64,000 bases of DNA from NCBI RefSeq assembly GCF_036323735.1, contig NC_086036.1:18518064-18582063 (forward strand). The letters are read 5' to 3'. Each line of letters starts with the position of its first letter. The first letter of the stretch is position 1. Positions 22,921 to 34,575 of this stretch are shown here, piece after piece. The DNA comes from Rattus norvegicus. Taxonomy: Eukaryota; Chordata; Mammalia; Rodentia; Muridae. Below the pieces are notes generated by a model that saw only the letters and a program-made list of their open reading frames with translations, did not search any database and was not told where the DNA came from. Made by a program: the position numbers and the translations under genes.

Positions 22921-23254
22921 TGTTTGGGAGATATTTTAGAACTAAACAATTCTGTCCAGTGTCTTGAACAGCAACTATCATGGATTGGGATGGACATAAT
23001 GTAAGTCTGTGTGTATTGATGGTACATGGCATGCTTTTCAAACTTTCCCATGTTGCCTGCCTACCCACACAGTGTACCTACTGGGTTTGAATGAAGTGGT
23101 GTTCTATATTTGCCTGTCAAACTCCAAGTTTGAAGAATTCTGGATCTCTCACAACTTGGGATGCAGAACCAATCTCATTTTCCACATCTGTTCTTTTTAC
23201 ATATTAGGGCACTTAAAACTGTATCAAGGCCAAGAACAGCAAGATCAGTTGTGC
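22921..23254. other. Anonymous DNA
   Basis: A 96-residue frame at 23,009-23,299 has no recognisable family and runs into the following repeat. Confidence 0.45.
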
Positions 23255-23640
23255 AGGATAGTTTTATATCAGCTTGTTGAAAGCCAAACTCATTTATAAG
23301 ATTTAACCTAAATTAAGAAGAAGTCTACTCTAGACAGCCTTGTTAATAGCCATGTATTGCACATCTTTGCTTTGTAATTGAAATGAGATGGGCTAGCTCA
23401 CTGTTGCCCCTGGGCAAGTGGTACTCCTTGCTTTAAGAAAATAAGTTAGGAAAGCCATGGCAAGGAAGCCAGTGAGTATCACTGCTCCATGCTCTCCGAT
23501 TCACTTTCTACCTCCACGTTCCTGCCTTGGACTTTTCTGGAAGACAGACTATCAGCCCAAATACAAAAGAAACCCTTTCCTCTCCATGTTCATTTTGAGC
23601 ATGTAGTCAAGAAAGTCTGACTTTTCAGCATAAACCTGAT
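23255..23640 (+). repeat. Rodent LTR-like repeat, diverged
   Basis: Follows the same order as the 19,520 copy but in the opposite direction: tatatcagcttgttgaaagc, aagccatggcaaggaagcca gtgag, cctccacgttcctgccttgg and a diverged equivalent of the aaataaacccttt site (aaaagaaaccctttcctctc). Confidence 0.55.
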
Positions 23641-24297
23641 ATGCAGAACAATATAAAAGAGAAGAAAATAAATGGAGCTTTCCCTATATTTGGCCCCAGA
23701 GTCCTCAGAGTTGAAGGTAAGGGAGGTCTTTCTTTTATCTGATTGTATTTTGTTAGCAACACTCAACACTTAGTATCTTCTATGTGCTGCTGAAAGAAAT
23801 TCTGTATACACAGAGCTTATGCAAAGCAGTGACAGAAGCTAGTTATAGGTGCACTGAAATTAGAAAAGGACTCCAGTTATTGGTATTACTGACAGAGCAT
23901 TATGAACTCTTCATTGTAGATTTAAAGTCTCCAATTTTCTCATTTCCAGCCTTTTAAAATTCAAAATTAGATCATATTTTATACTTGCAGGGTGTTTTTT
24001 CAATAAATACAGCCTTTCTAGATTGCTTCCCTTTCTGCTTCTCACATCTGGTTGGTTATGTCTCCAATTAAATTGCCTTCCAATTTGTCATAGAATAGTA
24101 ATAATAATAAAACTTCTGTAGATCAAACAAAGCCTCCCCAAGGAATTATTTCTCTTACACCATCGCTAGCACAGAGCTCACTCAAAACAGTCAACAGTGA
24201 CTCGGGACTACTATGCTTTAGATAAAATATCTGAAATTCAGTTCATTTTATTAAGAAGAAAAAATTGGGAAATCAAATCATTCCAAAATCTGTCTTT
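23641..24297. other. Anonymous AT-rich DNA
   Basis: No gene or repeat recognised. Confidence 0.45.
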
Positions 24298-24336
24298 GTA
24301 TTCCTTCCTTCCCTCCCTCCCTCTTTCCTTACATCC
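24298..24336. repeat. (TTCC)n/(CCCT)n pyrimidine tract
   Basis: Short tetranucleotide pyrimidine repeat (ttccttccttccctccctcc). Confidence 0.85.
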
Positions 24337-24394
24337 TTCTTCTGTCTTTATTACTGTTTTCATTTTATTCTAGTTTGTGTGTTGGTGTACACAC

Positions 24395-24515
24395 ATCTGC
24401 AGAGCTAAAAGATGGCTTTAGAGTCCCTGGTGCTAGCATCACAGCCAATGGTGAGTTGTTATGTGAAATGTGCTGGAATGGCATTCTGGTCTTCTTCAGA
24501 AACAGAATTTTCCCC
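24395..24515 (-). repeat. B3/B2-type SINE fragment
   Basis: Plus-strand text agatggctttagagtccctg ... tggtgagttgttatgtgaaa ... ctgg follows the reverse complement of rodent B2/B3 SINEs (gatggcattggatcccctgg ... tggttgtgagccaccatgtg). Confidence 0.5.
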
Positions 24516-25333
24516 TTCACCTTTTGAGGTGTTATATTTCATTTGAGGGATTTAATGGAATTACCCAAAGGAAATAATCAGAGATAGGGAAAAAACTTCC
24601 CATTTATATATCGTTTGACAAGTAAATATTCCTTTTAAACAATATATTTGTACATAATATCTTTTTCTACTAGATCCAATAAATGTGTATATTATACACA
24701 TATACATGTAAACAAAAGGAAATTAGGTAGTATTATTATGAACTATTAATGTCGAAAAACCTGACTAGAGAGAGATTACTAACTTAATATTATTTAAATG
24801 AAAATAAAATAAATATAGGCTCCAGAAAGCAATGTATGGACTGTCAAAAAACTATAATAAAAATGAACTACTTTTAATTACTTAGAGAATATCTCTATCT
24901 CCCCCTAAATTTTTTTTAAAATTTATTTTTATTTCATTGAAAAAGCTCATAAATATTACTGTGAATTTGACTATTTTTCTGTTTGACATAGCATAATAGA
25001 CCACCGGCTAACAGGATTTTCTGGGAAAGTTGATTTTGCTGCTTATGGCTTTGTAATGAATTCAAAAGAGATTCACCTACTCACTTGATTTCATTCCCTG
25101 TCAATTGGGTATTACTTTAGTAGGTACATATTCTAGACTATTTATTCTTTTTCTCCTACTCTTTAAAATACTGGAAATAATCAACTCACATTATAACTGG
25201 ATTTAAGCAGAGAGATACTGAATTTTAAATCAAGAAGAAATCATAGAAGTTATGTTGTTAAAATGATTGATTATGTAGTGAGAAAACATTAAGTTTGGCC
25301 AGAAGAAAACATGATTGGCTATCTTGAACTGCA
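24516..25333. other. Anonymous AT-rich DNA
   Basis: Very AT-rich; no gene or repeat recognised. Confidence 0.45.
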
Positions 25334-25338
25334 ATCTA

Positions 25339-25407
<69 letters not shown>

Positions 25408-25408
25408 G
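25334..25408. repeat. (TCTG)n(TCTA)n tetranucleotide microsatellite
   Basis: Four TCTG units followed by about thirteen TCTA units, uninterrupted; likely length-polymorphic. Confidence 0.97.
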
Positions 25409-25837
25409 ACAAAATAGTTTCCCAAATGATTTCAGTGATTAAAAAATGGGTCCATGAAATAAGTCACCTCCGGTAAAGAGAACACCACTATGTTAATGTA
25501 CATGTGTCTGTTTATGTAAAACTTCTTGAAAAGGATGTTAAATTTAAAATTTTTACACAGAGGTTAAAAATAGTACATTTGCTCTCTCTCGTAAATGATT
25601 TAGCAAAAAATGAAATTGGGACAGAAGGTGAATGAGACACTAATGGAGATGACATCTCATAAAACAATGGAGTTCCAAAGCCCATATCAGAATTAAACTG
25701 GACTGGGCACGTGCTGTTTATACATTCATTCCAAGAAGAGAAGGAAAGTTCATTTATATTTATTTTAATTTTGTTTTTTTGTCTAGGTTCTCAGAAATCT
25801 CAAGGGTGAGAATTTTCTCAACTTTAAGCAACTTTAG
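25409..25837. other. Anonymous AT-rich DNA
   Basis: No gene or repeat recognised. Confidence 0.45.
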
Positions 25838-25916
25838 GGTTTTATTTTCTGAGCTAGGGATATTGAAAACGTGGTAGGTGAGTGTTATACTACTACGCTA
25901 AGTCTCTAATCTAGAA
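25838..25916 (-). repeat. Degenerate ID-like (tRNA-derived) SINE
   Basis: gagctagggatattgaaaac ... taggtgagtgttatactact ... gctaagtctctaatc resembles the reverse-complemented ID pattern (gagctggggatcgaaccc ... taggcaagtgctctaccact). The B box is damaged. Confidence 0.5.
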
Positions 25917-25930
25917 CTTTCCAATGGCAT

Positions 25931-26740
25931 TTTTTTTTTATTATTAACTTGAGTATTTCTTATATACATTTCGAGTGTTATTCCCTTTCCCAGTTTCCGG
26001 GCAAACATCCCCCTCCCCCCTCCCCTTTCTTATCGGTGTTCCCCTTCCCACCCTCCCCCCTTGTCCCCCTCCCCCCAACAGTCTAGTTCACTGGGGGTTC
26101 AGTCTTAGCAGGACCCAGGCCTTCCCCTTCCACTGGTGCTCTTACTAGGATATTCATTGCTACCTATGAGGTCAGAGTCCAGGGTCAGTCCATGTATAGT
26201 CTTTAGGTAGTGGCTTAGTCCCTGGAAGCTCTGGTTGCTTGGCATTGTTGTACATATGGGGTCTCGAGCCCCTTCAAGCTCTTCCAGTTCTTTCTCTGAT
26301 TCCTTCAACGGGGGTCCTATTCTCAGTTCAGTGGTTTGCTGCTGGTATTCGCCTCTGTATTTGCTGTATTCTGGCTGTGTCTCTCAGGAGCGATCTACAT
26401 CCGGCTCCTGTGGGTCTGCACTTCTTTGCTTCATCCATCTTGTCTAATTGGATGGCTGTATATGTATGGGCCACAGGTGGGGCAGACTCTGAATGGGTGT
26501 TCCTTCAGTCTCTGTTTTAATCTTTGCCTCTCTCTTCCCTGCCAAGGGTATTCTTGTTCCCCTTTTAAAGAAGGAGTGAACCATTCACATTTTGATCATC
26601 TGTCTTGAGTTTCATTTGTTCTAGGCATTTAGGGTAATTCAAGCATTTGGGCTAATAGCCACTTATCAGTGAGTGCATACCATGTATGTCTTTCTGTGTT
26701 TGGGTTAGCTCACTCAGGATGATATTTTCCAGTTCCAGCC
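25931..26740 (-). mobile_element. Young 5'-truncated rat LINE-1 (about 0.8 kb)
   Basis: Its 3' end is at the left: poly-T, then ttattaacttgagtatttct, then the rat-type 3' UTR through the G-rich (C-rich on this strand) run and past the ORF2 stop. The 5' truncation is at cagttccag. Perfect target duplication: tccaatggcatttttt at 25,920-25,935 and 26,741-26,756. Sequence is almost identical to the copy at 38,588-39,390, so the insertion is recent. It cannot move by itself. Confidence 0.95.
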
Positions 26741-26756
26741 TCCAATGGCATTTTTT

Positions 26757-27591
26757 AGGTGTAATTTCTACTGAGTGGATACGGTCTAGTCTAGGCATAC
26801 ACGAGGTGGAGGACTGAGAACTTTCATTGCTCACGCCCCTGTTAATAGTTAGTGACCAGTGTCATGCCTGGTACTTTACAGAAAAGCAACCTGATCCACT
26901 GAAATTATAAGTCTATCTCAGCAAGGTACCTTGCAGTATAAAATGTGGAAACCTTGTTGGTGACGCTTAAAGAAAGGTGGTGATTCAAAAATCCTTTGTC
27001 ATTGACTACAATCCATGATTAACCACAGGCAAGTGTGGCGGATGAAGGTAATCTAAGTGATGACAAAAACTGTGAGCATCTTGGAATTGTTAGTGTATTG
27101 CAGTATCTGTTTGTGAAGAATAGTTATACAAGTTGACTTCAATGATTTCAATGTAAATAAACCTTAAAGTTCTTGTCCTTGAATGCCATCATTACATACA
27201 TGGGGTAACCAAGACACAAGTAAATTATTTTCCTCATGTCAATGCAAGTCAATGTTGAAGAAAAGATAACCTAGAATTCTAAACTTCCAACTAGAAAGCA
27301 GAACTTAGGAGCACAGCAAAGTATAGATTAGCGAGTATGGATGGTCCATTGGAGCTCTGTTGAATTTTTAGAAGGGTGTAAATAAAATGCATTGTAAATA
27401 AAATTACACTTCCTGGTTTGTGATCCTAATGGGAAAAGGATGGGGAGAAAAATCTATATGTACAAAAAACACTTACAACAATATAGTTTGTAATGCCACT
27501 ATAAAGAAATTGGCATAGGCAGTACGAAGAACAGATAAAGAAAAGGTGAATAAAACTATTTACAAAGATTTGAACTAGGTTGAAATGTTGA
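26757..27591. other. Anonymous DNA
   Basis: No gene or repeat recognised. Confidence 0.45.
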
Positions 27592-27760
27592 CTTAGACAG
27601 AGAGGGCTCAATGGGCTAAGGCACTTGTCATCAAATGGAGTGATGAAAGCCTGACTACTTCAGATCAATCTGCAGAACCCAAGCAAAGGTAAAGGAGAGA
27701 ACTGATTCTGCAAAGTTGTCTTCAGACTTATTCATATGCTCTGTAACATGCATGTCAACA

Positions 27761-27805
<45 letters not shown>
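27592..27805 (+). repeat. B3-type SINE ending in a (CA)n tail
   Basis: Sense strand: gggctcaatgggctaaggca cttgtc, then tgactacttcagatcaatct gcagaaccc, ggagagaactgattctgcaa agttgtcttcagactt. This is the body order of a B3 SINE (tRNA-derived promoter at its 5' end). It ends with (CA)n at 27,762-27,805, interrupted there by the solo LTR. Confidence 0.7.
27762..27805. repeat. (CA)n microsatellite, 44 bp
   Basis: Uninterrupted CA repeat in the tail of the B3 SINE; the solo LTR begins at the next base. Confidence 0.97.
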
Positions 27806-27807
<2 letters not shown>

Positions 27808-28243
27808 AAAGAATAAAAAATACAGCTAAAAAGTCAGAAGTTTAAAAATGCAACCTCACATCTAAGAAGCCCTAAATACCTCAAATTCCAGACCCTGCCC
27901 TCTACCTGTACTAGCTGACCATAAAGTTAGATTAAAATCTTAGAGAACAATCTTGAGAAACAGGGAGTTTCTCCTTGTGATTTTTCACTTGTATTCTCGT
28001 GATTTTCCAATGACACCACCCCTGCCCCCTTGGGTTGTGCTTTCTCCCTTTAAATACCCTTTCTCCCAGCCTCTTGGGGTCGAACTCCACTGCCCCTGCG
28101 TGGGATACGACTCTCGACCCCAGTGCATTGGTTCCTGTTAATAAACCTTGTGTGATTACAGCAAGGACGGTCTCACGTGAGTTCTTAGGGGTTCGTGTCA
28201 TCCCGAGACTTGAGCGTGGGTCTCCCGCTCCGGGGGTCTTTCA
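27806..28243 (+). mobile_element. Solo LTR of a class I (gammaretrovirus-like) ERV, 438 bp
   Basis: Begins TGAAAGA and ends TCTTTCA, a perfect terminal inverted repeat. The last bases cgggggtctttca are the same as the U5 end typical of murine-leukaemia-type LTRs. A CCAAT box lies at 28,007-28,011, a TATA-like tttaaata at 28,049-28,056 and AATAAA at 28,140-28,145, setting U3-R-U5 orientation. It is flanked by ACAC on both sides (27,802-27,805 and 28,244-28,247). The left copy lies in a CA repeat, so the duplication is suggestive only. No primer-binding site, internal genes or second LTR follow. Related in size and ends to the LTR at 9,930 but clearly a different family. Confidence 0.85.
28007..28056 (+). 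promoter_or_regulatory. LTR promoter core (CCAAT and TATA-like boxes)
   Basis: CCAAT at 28,007-28,011 and tttaaata at 28,049-28,056 are spaced about 40 bp apart in the U3 part of the solo LTR, upstream of the R/U5 region. This is the expected RNA polymerase II core promoter layout; activity is not known. Confidence 0.6.
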
Positions 28244-28247
28244 ACAC

Positions 28248-29724
28248 CATCTAGATATCCACTATTTATAATACATTTTTAATTAAAATAATTTTTTAAA
28301 AATTAACTGAGATTGAGTTGAAGATAAAGATTGAGGGAGCAGGACCTGTGGACAATGAACACAGGGGAAATGAAAATGACTGACAAGCACTAAGGATAGA
28401 GTAGACTTGATGGTCTTCCAGGCTGAATTTTCCCCACCACCTTGGGCAGAAGGTATTCTAGCCCCTGGATAGAAAATGACTGGCATCTGGGCAAGTCCCT
28501 CCATCCTTTGCAGATGACTACTTTGTTAGAGAGTGTTCGGGCAAGAAAGAGGGAAAGTGCATTTTTAGGGCGCAGATTATTTGGTACTCTTCGAGATCTA
28601 GAAAAAGGAGGCTAGTTTAGTGCTGAGGGAACCAAAGCCATAATACCCCTCTGAGACTTCTGGCTTCCTTGTGGGACCTTAGTTAACGCTATACTACTAA
28701 ACCACACTGTCTTCACCTATCTGTGGCTATAAAGAGAGAAGAATAACCTCTGTGGTCAGCATCCTTTCACAAGGACTCTGCCAGAGGTGATCAGAACAAG
28801 GAGTCCTGGTTCCGCTCTATGACCTTTCTTGAGCTATCTTTCATTCTCTCTTCAGTTTGATTTCTCTGTGACCTTGCTCCCACAGGGTTAAAAACCCATT
28901 TCCATGTAAGTAGCAGACTAGAGCTTCAATTGTTATGGATGATAAGGCTGATGGAGGAAACAGAGAAAATAGAGAAAAGGAAGCATTTTTATAAAGGGAG
29001 AGAAAGGAGATATGTAACAATAAGGAAATGCAGGGGACAGGAGGCTATAAAAGCAAATCAAAACTAGCAAGCACAGCAGGAGCACTCACTGGTGCTACCC
29101 AAAGCCACCTGCTACAGGATGTTTTCTCTTGCTAAACCGACCTGCTTCTGTGTGCATCAGAAAGGGCCTTCTCACCCAGGATTCAGACATCTGTGGCTTC
29201 AGGTCAGTGGGCTGGAGAATTGAGTTGAATATTGCAGAGGAAGTGTGGAAATTTGGAATGTTTTTGTCTGATTAGGTCTGAGGGGTGGTAGAAAAGAAAA
29301 AAAACAAGAAAAAAGAAACAGAAAGCCTGGCTTCTGTTAACTTTGTAGTGATAGCTGTAAAAAACCTGTGATAAGAGTTTAATTGTGCAGAAGTTAGCCT
29401 ACATAGTGGTTTGTGGACTTCAGATTCAGTTTCCTTGGAGTTGCTGGGTGCCAGCAGATGTCTCTCAAGTTTTCTAAGAGTCACTATGTTATTTATTCTT
29501 AGCTGTGAACTGACACCAGAACTGGACGTTTTAAATTCACTAATTTATCCATTAAATCATGAAAACACACGATAAGAAGAGATGTTTCATTTAAATATTT
29601 GGAAGAACGTACTTTTCCTAATCTTTGTATATTTATATTAAGCACTTAAGAGATCTTTAATTTGTATTTGTTGAAGTGAAATTTTTATAGAAAAAAAGTT
29701 AATTAATCCATTTATTCATCAATC
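28248..29724. other. Anonymous DNA
   Basis: No gene or repeat recognised. A short A/G-rich run is at 29,290-29,322. Confidence 0.45.
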
Positions 29725-29965
29725 ATTATTTCATATTTATAGCATGATTCAAGCACTAGGCTTGTGCCAGGAATTAGTGTCTGCATAGCTGTATACCTCC
29801 TTCCTGGGTCACTTAATTTTTCAACAATAAATATACTTCTGAAGGTTGACTTGAAATTTGAGTCATGCTTATGTAAAGTAATGAAGTCTGATGTCTGGCA
29901 CTGGATGGGGGATACCTGAGGAAACCCTTTTGATACATAGAGAATATTTTTAAGAAAAATGATCA
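29725..29965. repeat. Possible ancient mammal-wide repeat (L2/MIR-like)
   Basis: catgattcaagcactaggct tgtgccaggaattagtgtct resembles the widespread motif agcacctactatgtgccagg of old mammalian repeats. Weak. Confidence 0.3.
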
Positions 29966-30720
29966 TATTCTATAGTGTCTTCCCGGCCAACCTGGGCGTC
30001 CATCTGCTAGATCTCCTGAAACAGGAACGCCACGTGTATTTTATTCCCTACTTTGTAGGTACTAGCATTTCCATTGGCTTCAGCATCTACTAATCATTTT
30101 CTTTCTCAACATTAGAAAGCGTTGAATGGCCAAACACTCATCAAAAATATCAAAAATGTTTTCATTCCTGAAAATCTTCACTAAATGCTCAAGTGGCTTG
30201 ATTAGCTCAGAGTGGTTTCGCCATCATTTTCTATATCCACTTAACTTAAGGGTAACTTTTAATGACATCCCACCAAGAGCGTATAGAATTTTAAAGCAAT
30301 CAGTATTTTCTCCTTCCAGTATAGTGAAGGGAAAATTAATATAATTTATGCTACATACAAAGAATTTTTCTGAGTTCTATATTTATGTTATTAAGTTAAG
30401 AATAAGCAACATGTTTTTTCCATTTATACCATACCATTTTATACTTGAAAAACTATACTTTTTCATAATATTTTACCTGTTATTTAGGCCTTGGGCAGTA
30501 GTAAATTGGCAAATAATTTAATATTCCTTTCTGGAAACTAGAAAAGCCTTTCTCAGACCAACTGATGTTGGAGGCTTTTTAGGTTTTCATGACTAAGGCT
30601 CTGTGCTTCATTTAAGAGATGAATTGGGGCTAGGAAGTCATGGCAGGGAGATTAAGCCCTACATGAGCTTCCACATGGTATTCCTGCTCCTATCCTCAAA
30701 GCATGGCTGGGGAAAAGAAC
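29966..30720. other. Anonymous DNA, possibly with a SINE before the CAAA repeat
   Basis: The stretch 30,620-30,715 (attggggctaggaagtcatg ... catggctgggg) vaguely resembles a tRNA-derived SINE, with the CAAA run as its tail. Too diverged to assign. Confidence 0.35.
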
Positions 30721-30767
30721 AAAAAACAAACAAACAAACAAACAAACAAACAGACAAACAAAAAAAA
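30721..30767. repeat. (CAAA)n microsatellite
   Basis: About ten CAAA units with one CAGA, ending in an A run. Confidence 0.95.
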
Positions 30768-31674
30768 CCCTCTCTATCTAGTCTCCTCCTTTTCCTCCTG
30801 GAACCCGGAAATCCCACCTTTTTATCTTTTGCTCAATGATTGTCTTTATTGACATAATCATTTATATAATCAAGAAACAATTAGGGAACCAGAATTTAGT
30901 ATCAGCTCCTCCCTGTACATGAGTTCTTTAGACACAGAGGATCTAAATCATTTGCTCTACCAGAGTGATGGAATGGTCACCTATTGTGCTTCCTGCTGCT
31001 CTATACTCCCCTTCCATTGTTGTTGTTGCTCTTTATTTCATAAAGTATTTAGTCAGAATGCCAGGGCACATTCTTGTGTTTTTGATGTGCATTTTCCCGA
31101 TGTCTAATAATTTAGAATATCATTCCAGGCATACACTGGTCCCTTGTACATCTTCCTTTGTGACTTGAGTAAACGAATCACTAATCCCTCTGTATAGTCA
31201 TTCATGTTTGAGAACACAAAGAGTACCACCCCATCTCAGAGAAACCTTAAGTTCAGCGGACATATCAGCTGCTTATTTTAGTAAGAAATGAAGGAAGTAG
31301 TAAGAGACCCACTGCAATGAATACAAAAAGAGATTTTTAAATATCAAGGATATTTTCTAATTCATTCATTCTAAAAGTAAGGGGAAAAAAAATCTATGGC
31401 CAATCCTAAGAAGTTTAGAAATACTTTTGCATTCTGTTATTATGTAAAGGCTGTCAACCATTATAGTTGCTACCCTTTATCTTAGCAAGAGAAGAGGAAG
31501 ATAAGACAAAGGCTGGGTATATAGATTTCCATCGGCACTCTGTTTTAAAGAAATCCTTACCAATTTTATTATATTAAATAAGATCAATCTTCAACCTCTA
31601 CTTCAGAATTCATTAATTTGCTAATATTTTATATAATTACATGTATTATTTATTCATGTGCTTACTCATTTTTC
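30768..31674. other. Anonymous DNA
   Basis: No gene or repeat recognised. Confidence 0.45.
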
Positions 31675-31890
31675 GTTGTTGTTGTTGTTGTTGTTGTGTG
31701 TGTACATGCATGTACAATATTTGTGTGTGAGTACTTATTATGACACTTTTGTGGAGATCGAAGGAAACATTTCTTGGTATTATTTCTCTTCTTCTCTTTT
31801 CCACCAGATTTTGAAATCAGGCAATGGTAAGCACCTTTACTCCTGGAGCTCCTTGATGGCCCAACTTTGCTATTTATTAACAGTCAGGTA
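31675..31890 (-). repeat. B3-type SINE fragment with (GTT)n
   Basis: (GTT)n at 31,675-31,697, then tgtgtgtacatgcatgtaca, tgtggagatcgaaggaaaca, ttcttctcttttccaccaga and ggcaatggtaagcaccttta ctc. This is the order of a reverse-complemented B3 SINE (gtggaggtcagaggacaac ... tggcaagtgcctttacc). Confidence 0.6.
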
Positions 31891-32599
31891 AAATAAAACA
31901 TTTTCTTTATCTAAAAGAGAGGGTTTCCTTTACTGTACAAAGAATCCTCATCCTATACAGAATTGGGATGCCTGGATCGATTCGTGGAAAAAGACTGTAG
32001 AGACAGGAGCTGACTGAACACCCTCATCCATCCTCGCTTGAATGGTCAGTTTTGCTTAACATTAAATAAAGCCAGGGCTCTACAGAGACCTCCTATATAA
32101 GCTCATCCAGGAGCCAGTGCCATTTCCCCATAATCCAGCAAATCTTTAGATAACAAGAGTTTTGAATAAACTTTACTTTTAAAATGGCATATTCTACTTT
32201 TAAACTCAAGCACTCCCCAAAAGGTGGAGTATTCACCCTATGCAGCTCCAAGGCAAACAGTGTGATTGGGAGCACATTCATAATTCAACATGGTCAAATG
32301 CCAGGGGCCAAGGAGATAGCACACCATGGCTATGAGGAGTGGGCTGTCACTCATGGCTGATTCTGCTCCTTGCAGCAAGCTGTATAATTGGAGAAGCTGG
32401 GAGCCATGACCCCAGCTCTGTGTTCTGTTACTATAATATATTCCCATCAGGCTGACCAGTATCAGGTACAGAGCAGACTTTTGAATGAAAGTGAAAAATG
32501 ATAAATTTTAATTTTCCAGATTTCTGGAAATATTTGATTTAAATTGAGCAAGAGGGAATGAACAATTAGGGAAGCATATCTGTGAACCAAAATTATAAA
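31891..32599. other. Anonymous DNA
   Basis: No gene or repeat recognised; frames at 32,093-32,447 are short and featureless. Confidence 0.45.
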
Positions 32600-32955
32600 C
32601 AATGTTAGCCTCTCTGAACCTTCTGTTGCTTTCTTTGCAGCATGACTATAAGGTTGGTATTATATTACAAGGTTTGCATGTGCGAATGATGTAAGAAGAA
32701 TCTTATAAATGAGAAGTTTCAGTCAGATGATTTGAGTCTTGGTGTGTGTGAGTTGTGGGTTGTGATGACTATGCAGAAGAGTGAGCTGTGTTGAATTACC
32801 TAGTATCCCAGATTTCTAATATGTAATATGTTTGATAAAAGTCATCACTTTTCCATTAGGTTGCAGTGGGGATGAAATATAACACTATGTAATTCACTTA
32901 CTTTAGTGAATAGCACAGGACAAGTCCAAGAAGACTTGCATCATTGCTATTAATA
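32600..32955 (-). repeat. MIR-like ancient SINE, degenerate
   Basis: gcctctctgaaccttctgtt ... aaggttggtatta at the left, and ggttgcagtggggatgaaat ... tagtgaatagcacaggacaa at the right, follow the reverse-complement MIR order (cctctctgagcctcagtttc ... gaggattaaatgagataatg ... cttagcacagtgcctgg), with an extra 200 bp between the two halves. Confidence 0.4.
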
Positions 32956-34399
32956 TATAGTAATCTCTTTGCCCAACTACACTTTGGTGCAGCCTTCAAT
33001 TCACAAGATATTGAAGCATGGTATGAGAAAGGCCCACACATATAGGGTCACTGTTTTATGGTAAGTAACATACACAAGCCATACACTGATATCACAGAAG
33101 TGTAGGGAAAGGTAATGGAATAGAGAAGAAAAGTTTCAGACTTGCTTGTTTACAGCTTTTGTTCTTTTTAAAACTATACAGTACATTGATGACAATGGAG
33201 GGAGAAATGGAAGGCCAGGGGGCATAAAGGGAAAAGTCAGGAAAGAACTTGAAGAAGTTAGTATGGTTCATCTGTAGAGCTACATTGGTGACATTGTGTG
33301 GAAAGGATGTAAGACTAGACGTGCAAACTTAAAGGTAATGACAGGGCCTTTGGCCTAGATTACAAGGTCCCCTTTGTAGCGGACTTGTAGGCATCTATGA
33401 GTGCACTGGCCTCATGGATGTGATTCCGAGCTGACATCGAAGACACTAAACACAAGACCATTTTAGCTTAATCCTCTATTCTTAATTTAGTGTTTGCCCC
33501 AAACTTGTGTTCTGGGCAGATAGTGGTGGATATTTCATGGAAGTGGAGCTGTGCCCAGTGTAAGTAGAGCTGTGAATCTGCCTTCCCAGCCTTTAGGCCG
33601 CTATTGACTACAATCTACCACCACAACCAGATTAATGGGATTTGGAACAACTATAGTAGGTTGCAGTAATTAATCAATTTTATTTCACTTTATATACTTG
33701 AAGTTGAGGCTTTTGCATTTAACATGCAAATTTATGCAAATTAAAATTCAAACACATGCAAACAGATATGCAAATATGTGTCCCTAGATTTTCTAAGGAA
33801 AAAAAAAAATCTGGTAGCCCTACTGTAAATTCCTAAAATACAGTGGGGGAAGGGACAGAGATTTGAGGGAGTCTTGCAGCTTGATATGCCTTTTCATTTG
33901 TTAATATATGCAAGTTGAAAATGAAAATAAAAACATGTTTTACTTCAGCTACTGCCTGTGTTATAAAATAGAAAGCTGAAAATCTGCAACAATAACAGGA
34001 ACAAAATCTGTGAGTCTCCTCCTTGAGATAAGAATTTTGAAGTTTTATTTATTCTAGAATCCTCTGCCTTTAGGCATTGAGCTTCTTAAGTGCCGCTTCT
34101 TACTTTTAATGGATCAGATAGAAGCTGTAACTAACCACAAGGGAAATGCTTTAGCACCCAACTGCAGAACACTCATGGCTTGAGTTTGTTTGGCTTGGAG
34201 TTGTGGAGAAGCAGAATCAGCATGTGAGCAAGAGTTTAAGTAGGAGAAAATTGGTGACAAAATACTTTTGGTTAATTCATATTGAATAAAGATTTCATTT
34301 AAAGGTCATTATTTCTAAGTGAACTCAAATGAAAAAGTGGCGGTGTATTATATGTACATCAAACAGGAGACCCCCTAATAACAGCTTAGACTAGAAACC
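32956..34399. other. Anonymous DNA including an octamer cluster
   Basis: No gene or repeat recognised apart from the octamer motifs at 33,712-33,775, listed separately. Confidence 0.45.
33712..33775 (+). promoter_or_regulatory. Cluster of octamer (ATGCAAAT) motifs
   Basis: Three perfect ATGCAAAT copies (33,724-33,731, 33,734-33,741 and 33,768-33,775), one ATGCAAAC (33,756-33,763), and one inverted TTTGCAT (33,712-33,718) lie in 64 bp. ATGCAAAT is the binding site of POU-domain (Oct) factors. Whether it is bound is unknown; local AT richness raises the chance frequency. Confidence 0.4.
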
Positions 34400-34575
34400 A
34401 CATATAGTGGGCCAGGGCTTTAATGCATAGGAGGAAAGAGCATGAAGACGACTTTCAATGTCTTCTTCATCCACATAGTAGGCTGCATGAGACCCTGCTT
34501 CTCACTTTCACATCATTGCACAAACTAAGAAACAACCAAAAGAAAGAAAAAAAGAAAAAAAGAAAAGAAAAAAGA
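34400..34575 (+). repeat. Degenerate B1-type SINE with A/G-rich tail
   Basis: gtgggccagggctttaatgc ataggaggaaagagca resembles B1 (ggtggcgcacgcctttaatcc ... ggaggcagaggca), and gctgcatgagaccctgcttc tca matches its end. The tail is (AAAG)n at 34,538-34,574. Confidence 0.5.

Noticed and set aside
25334..25408. CRISPR-like tandem array
   Set aside because: Pure tetranucleotide repeat without spacers; eukaryotic microsatellite.
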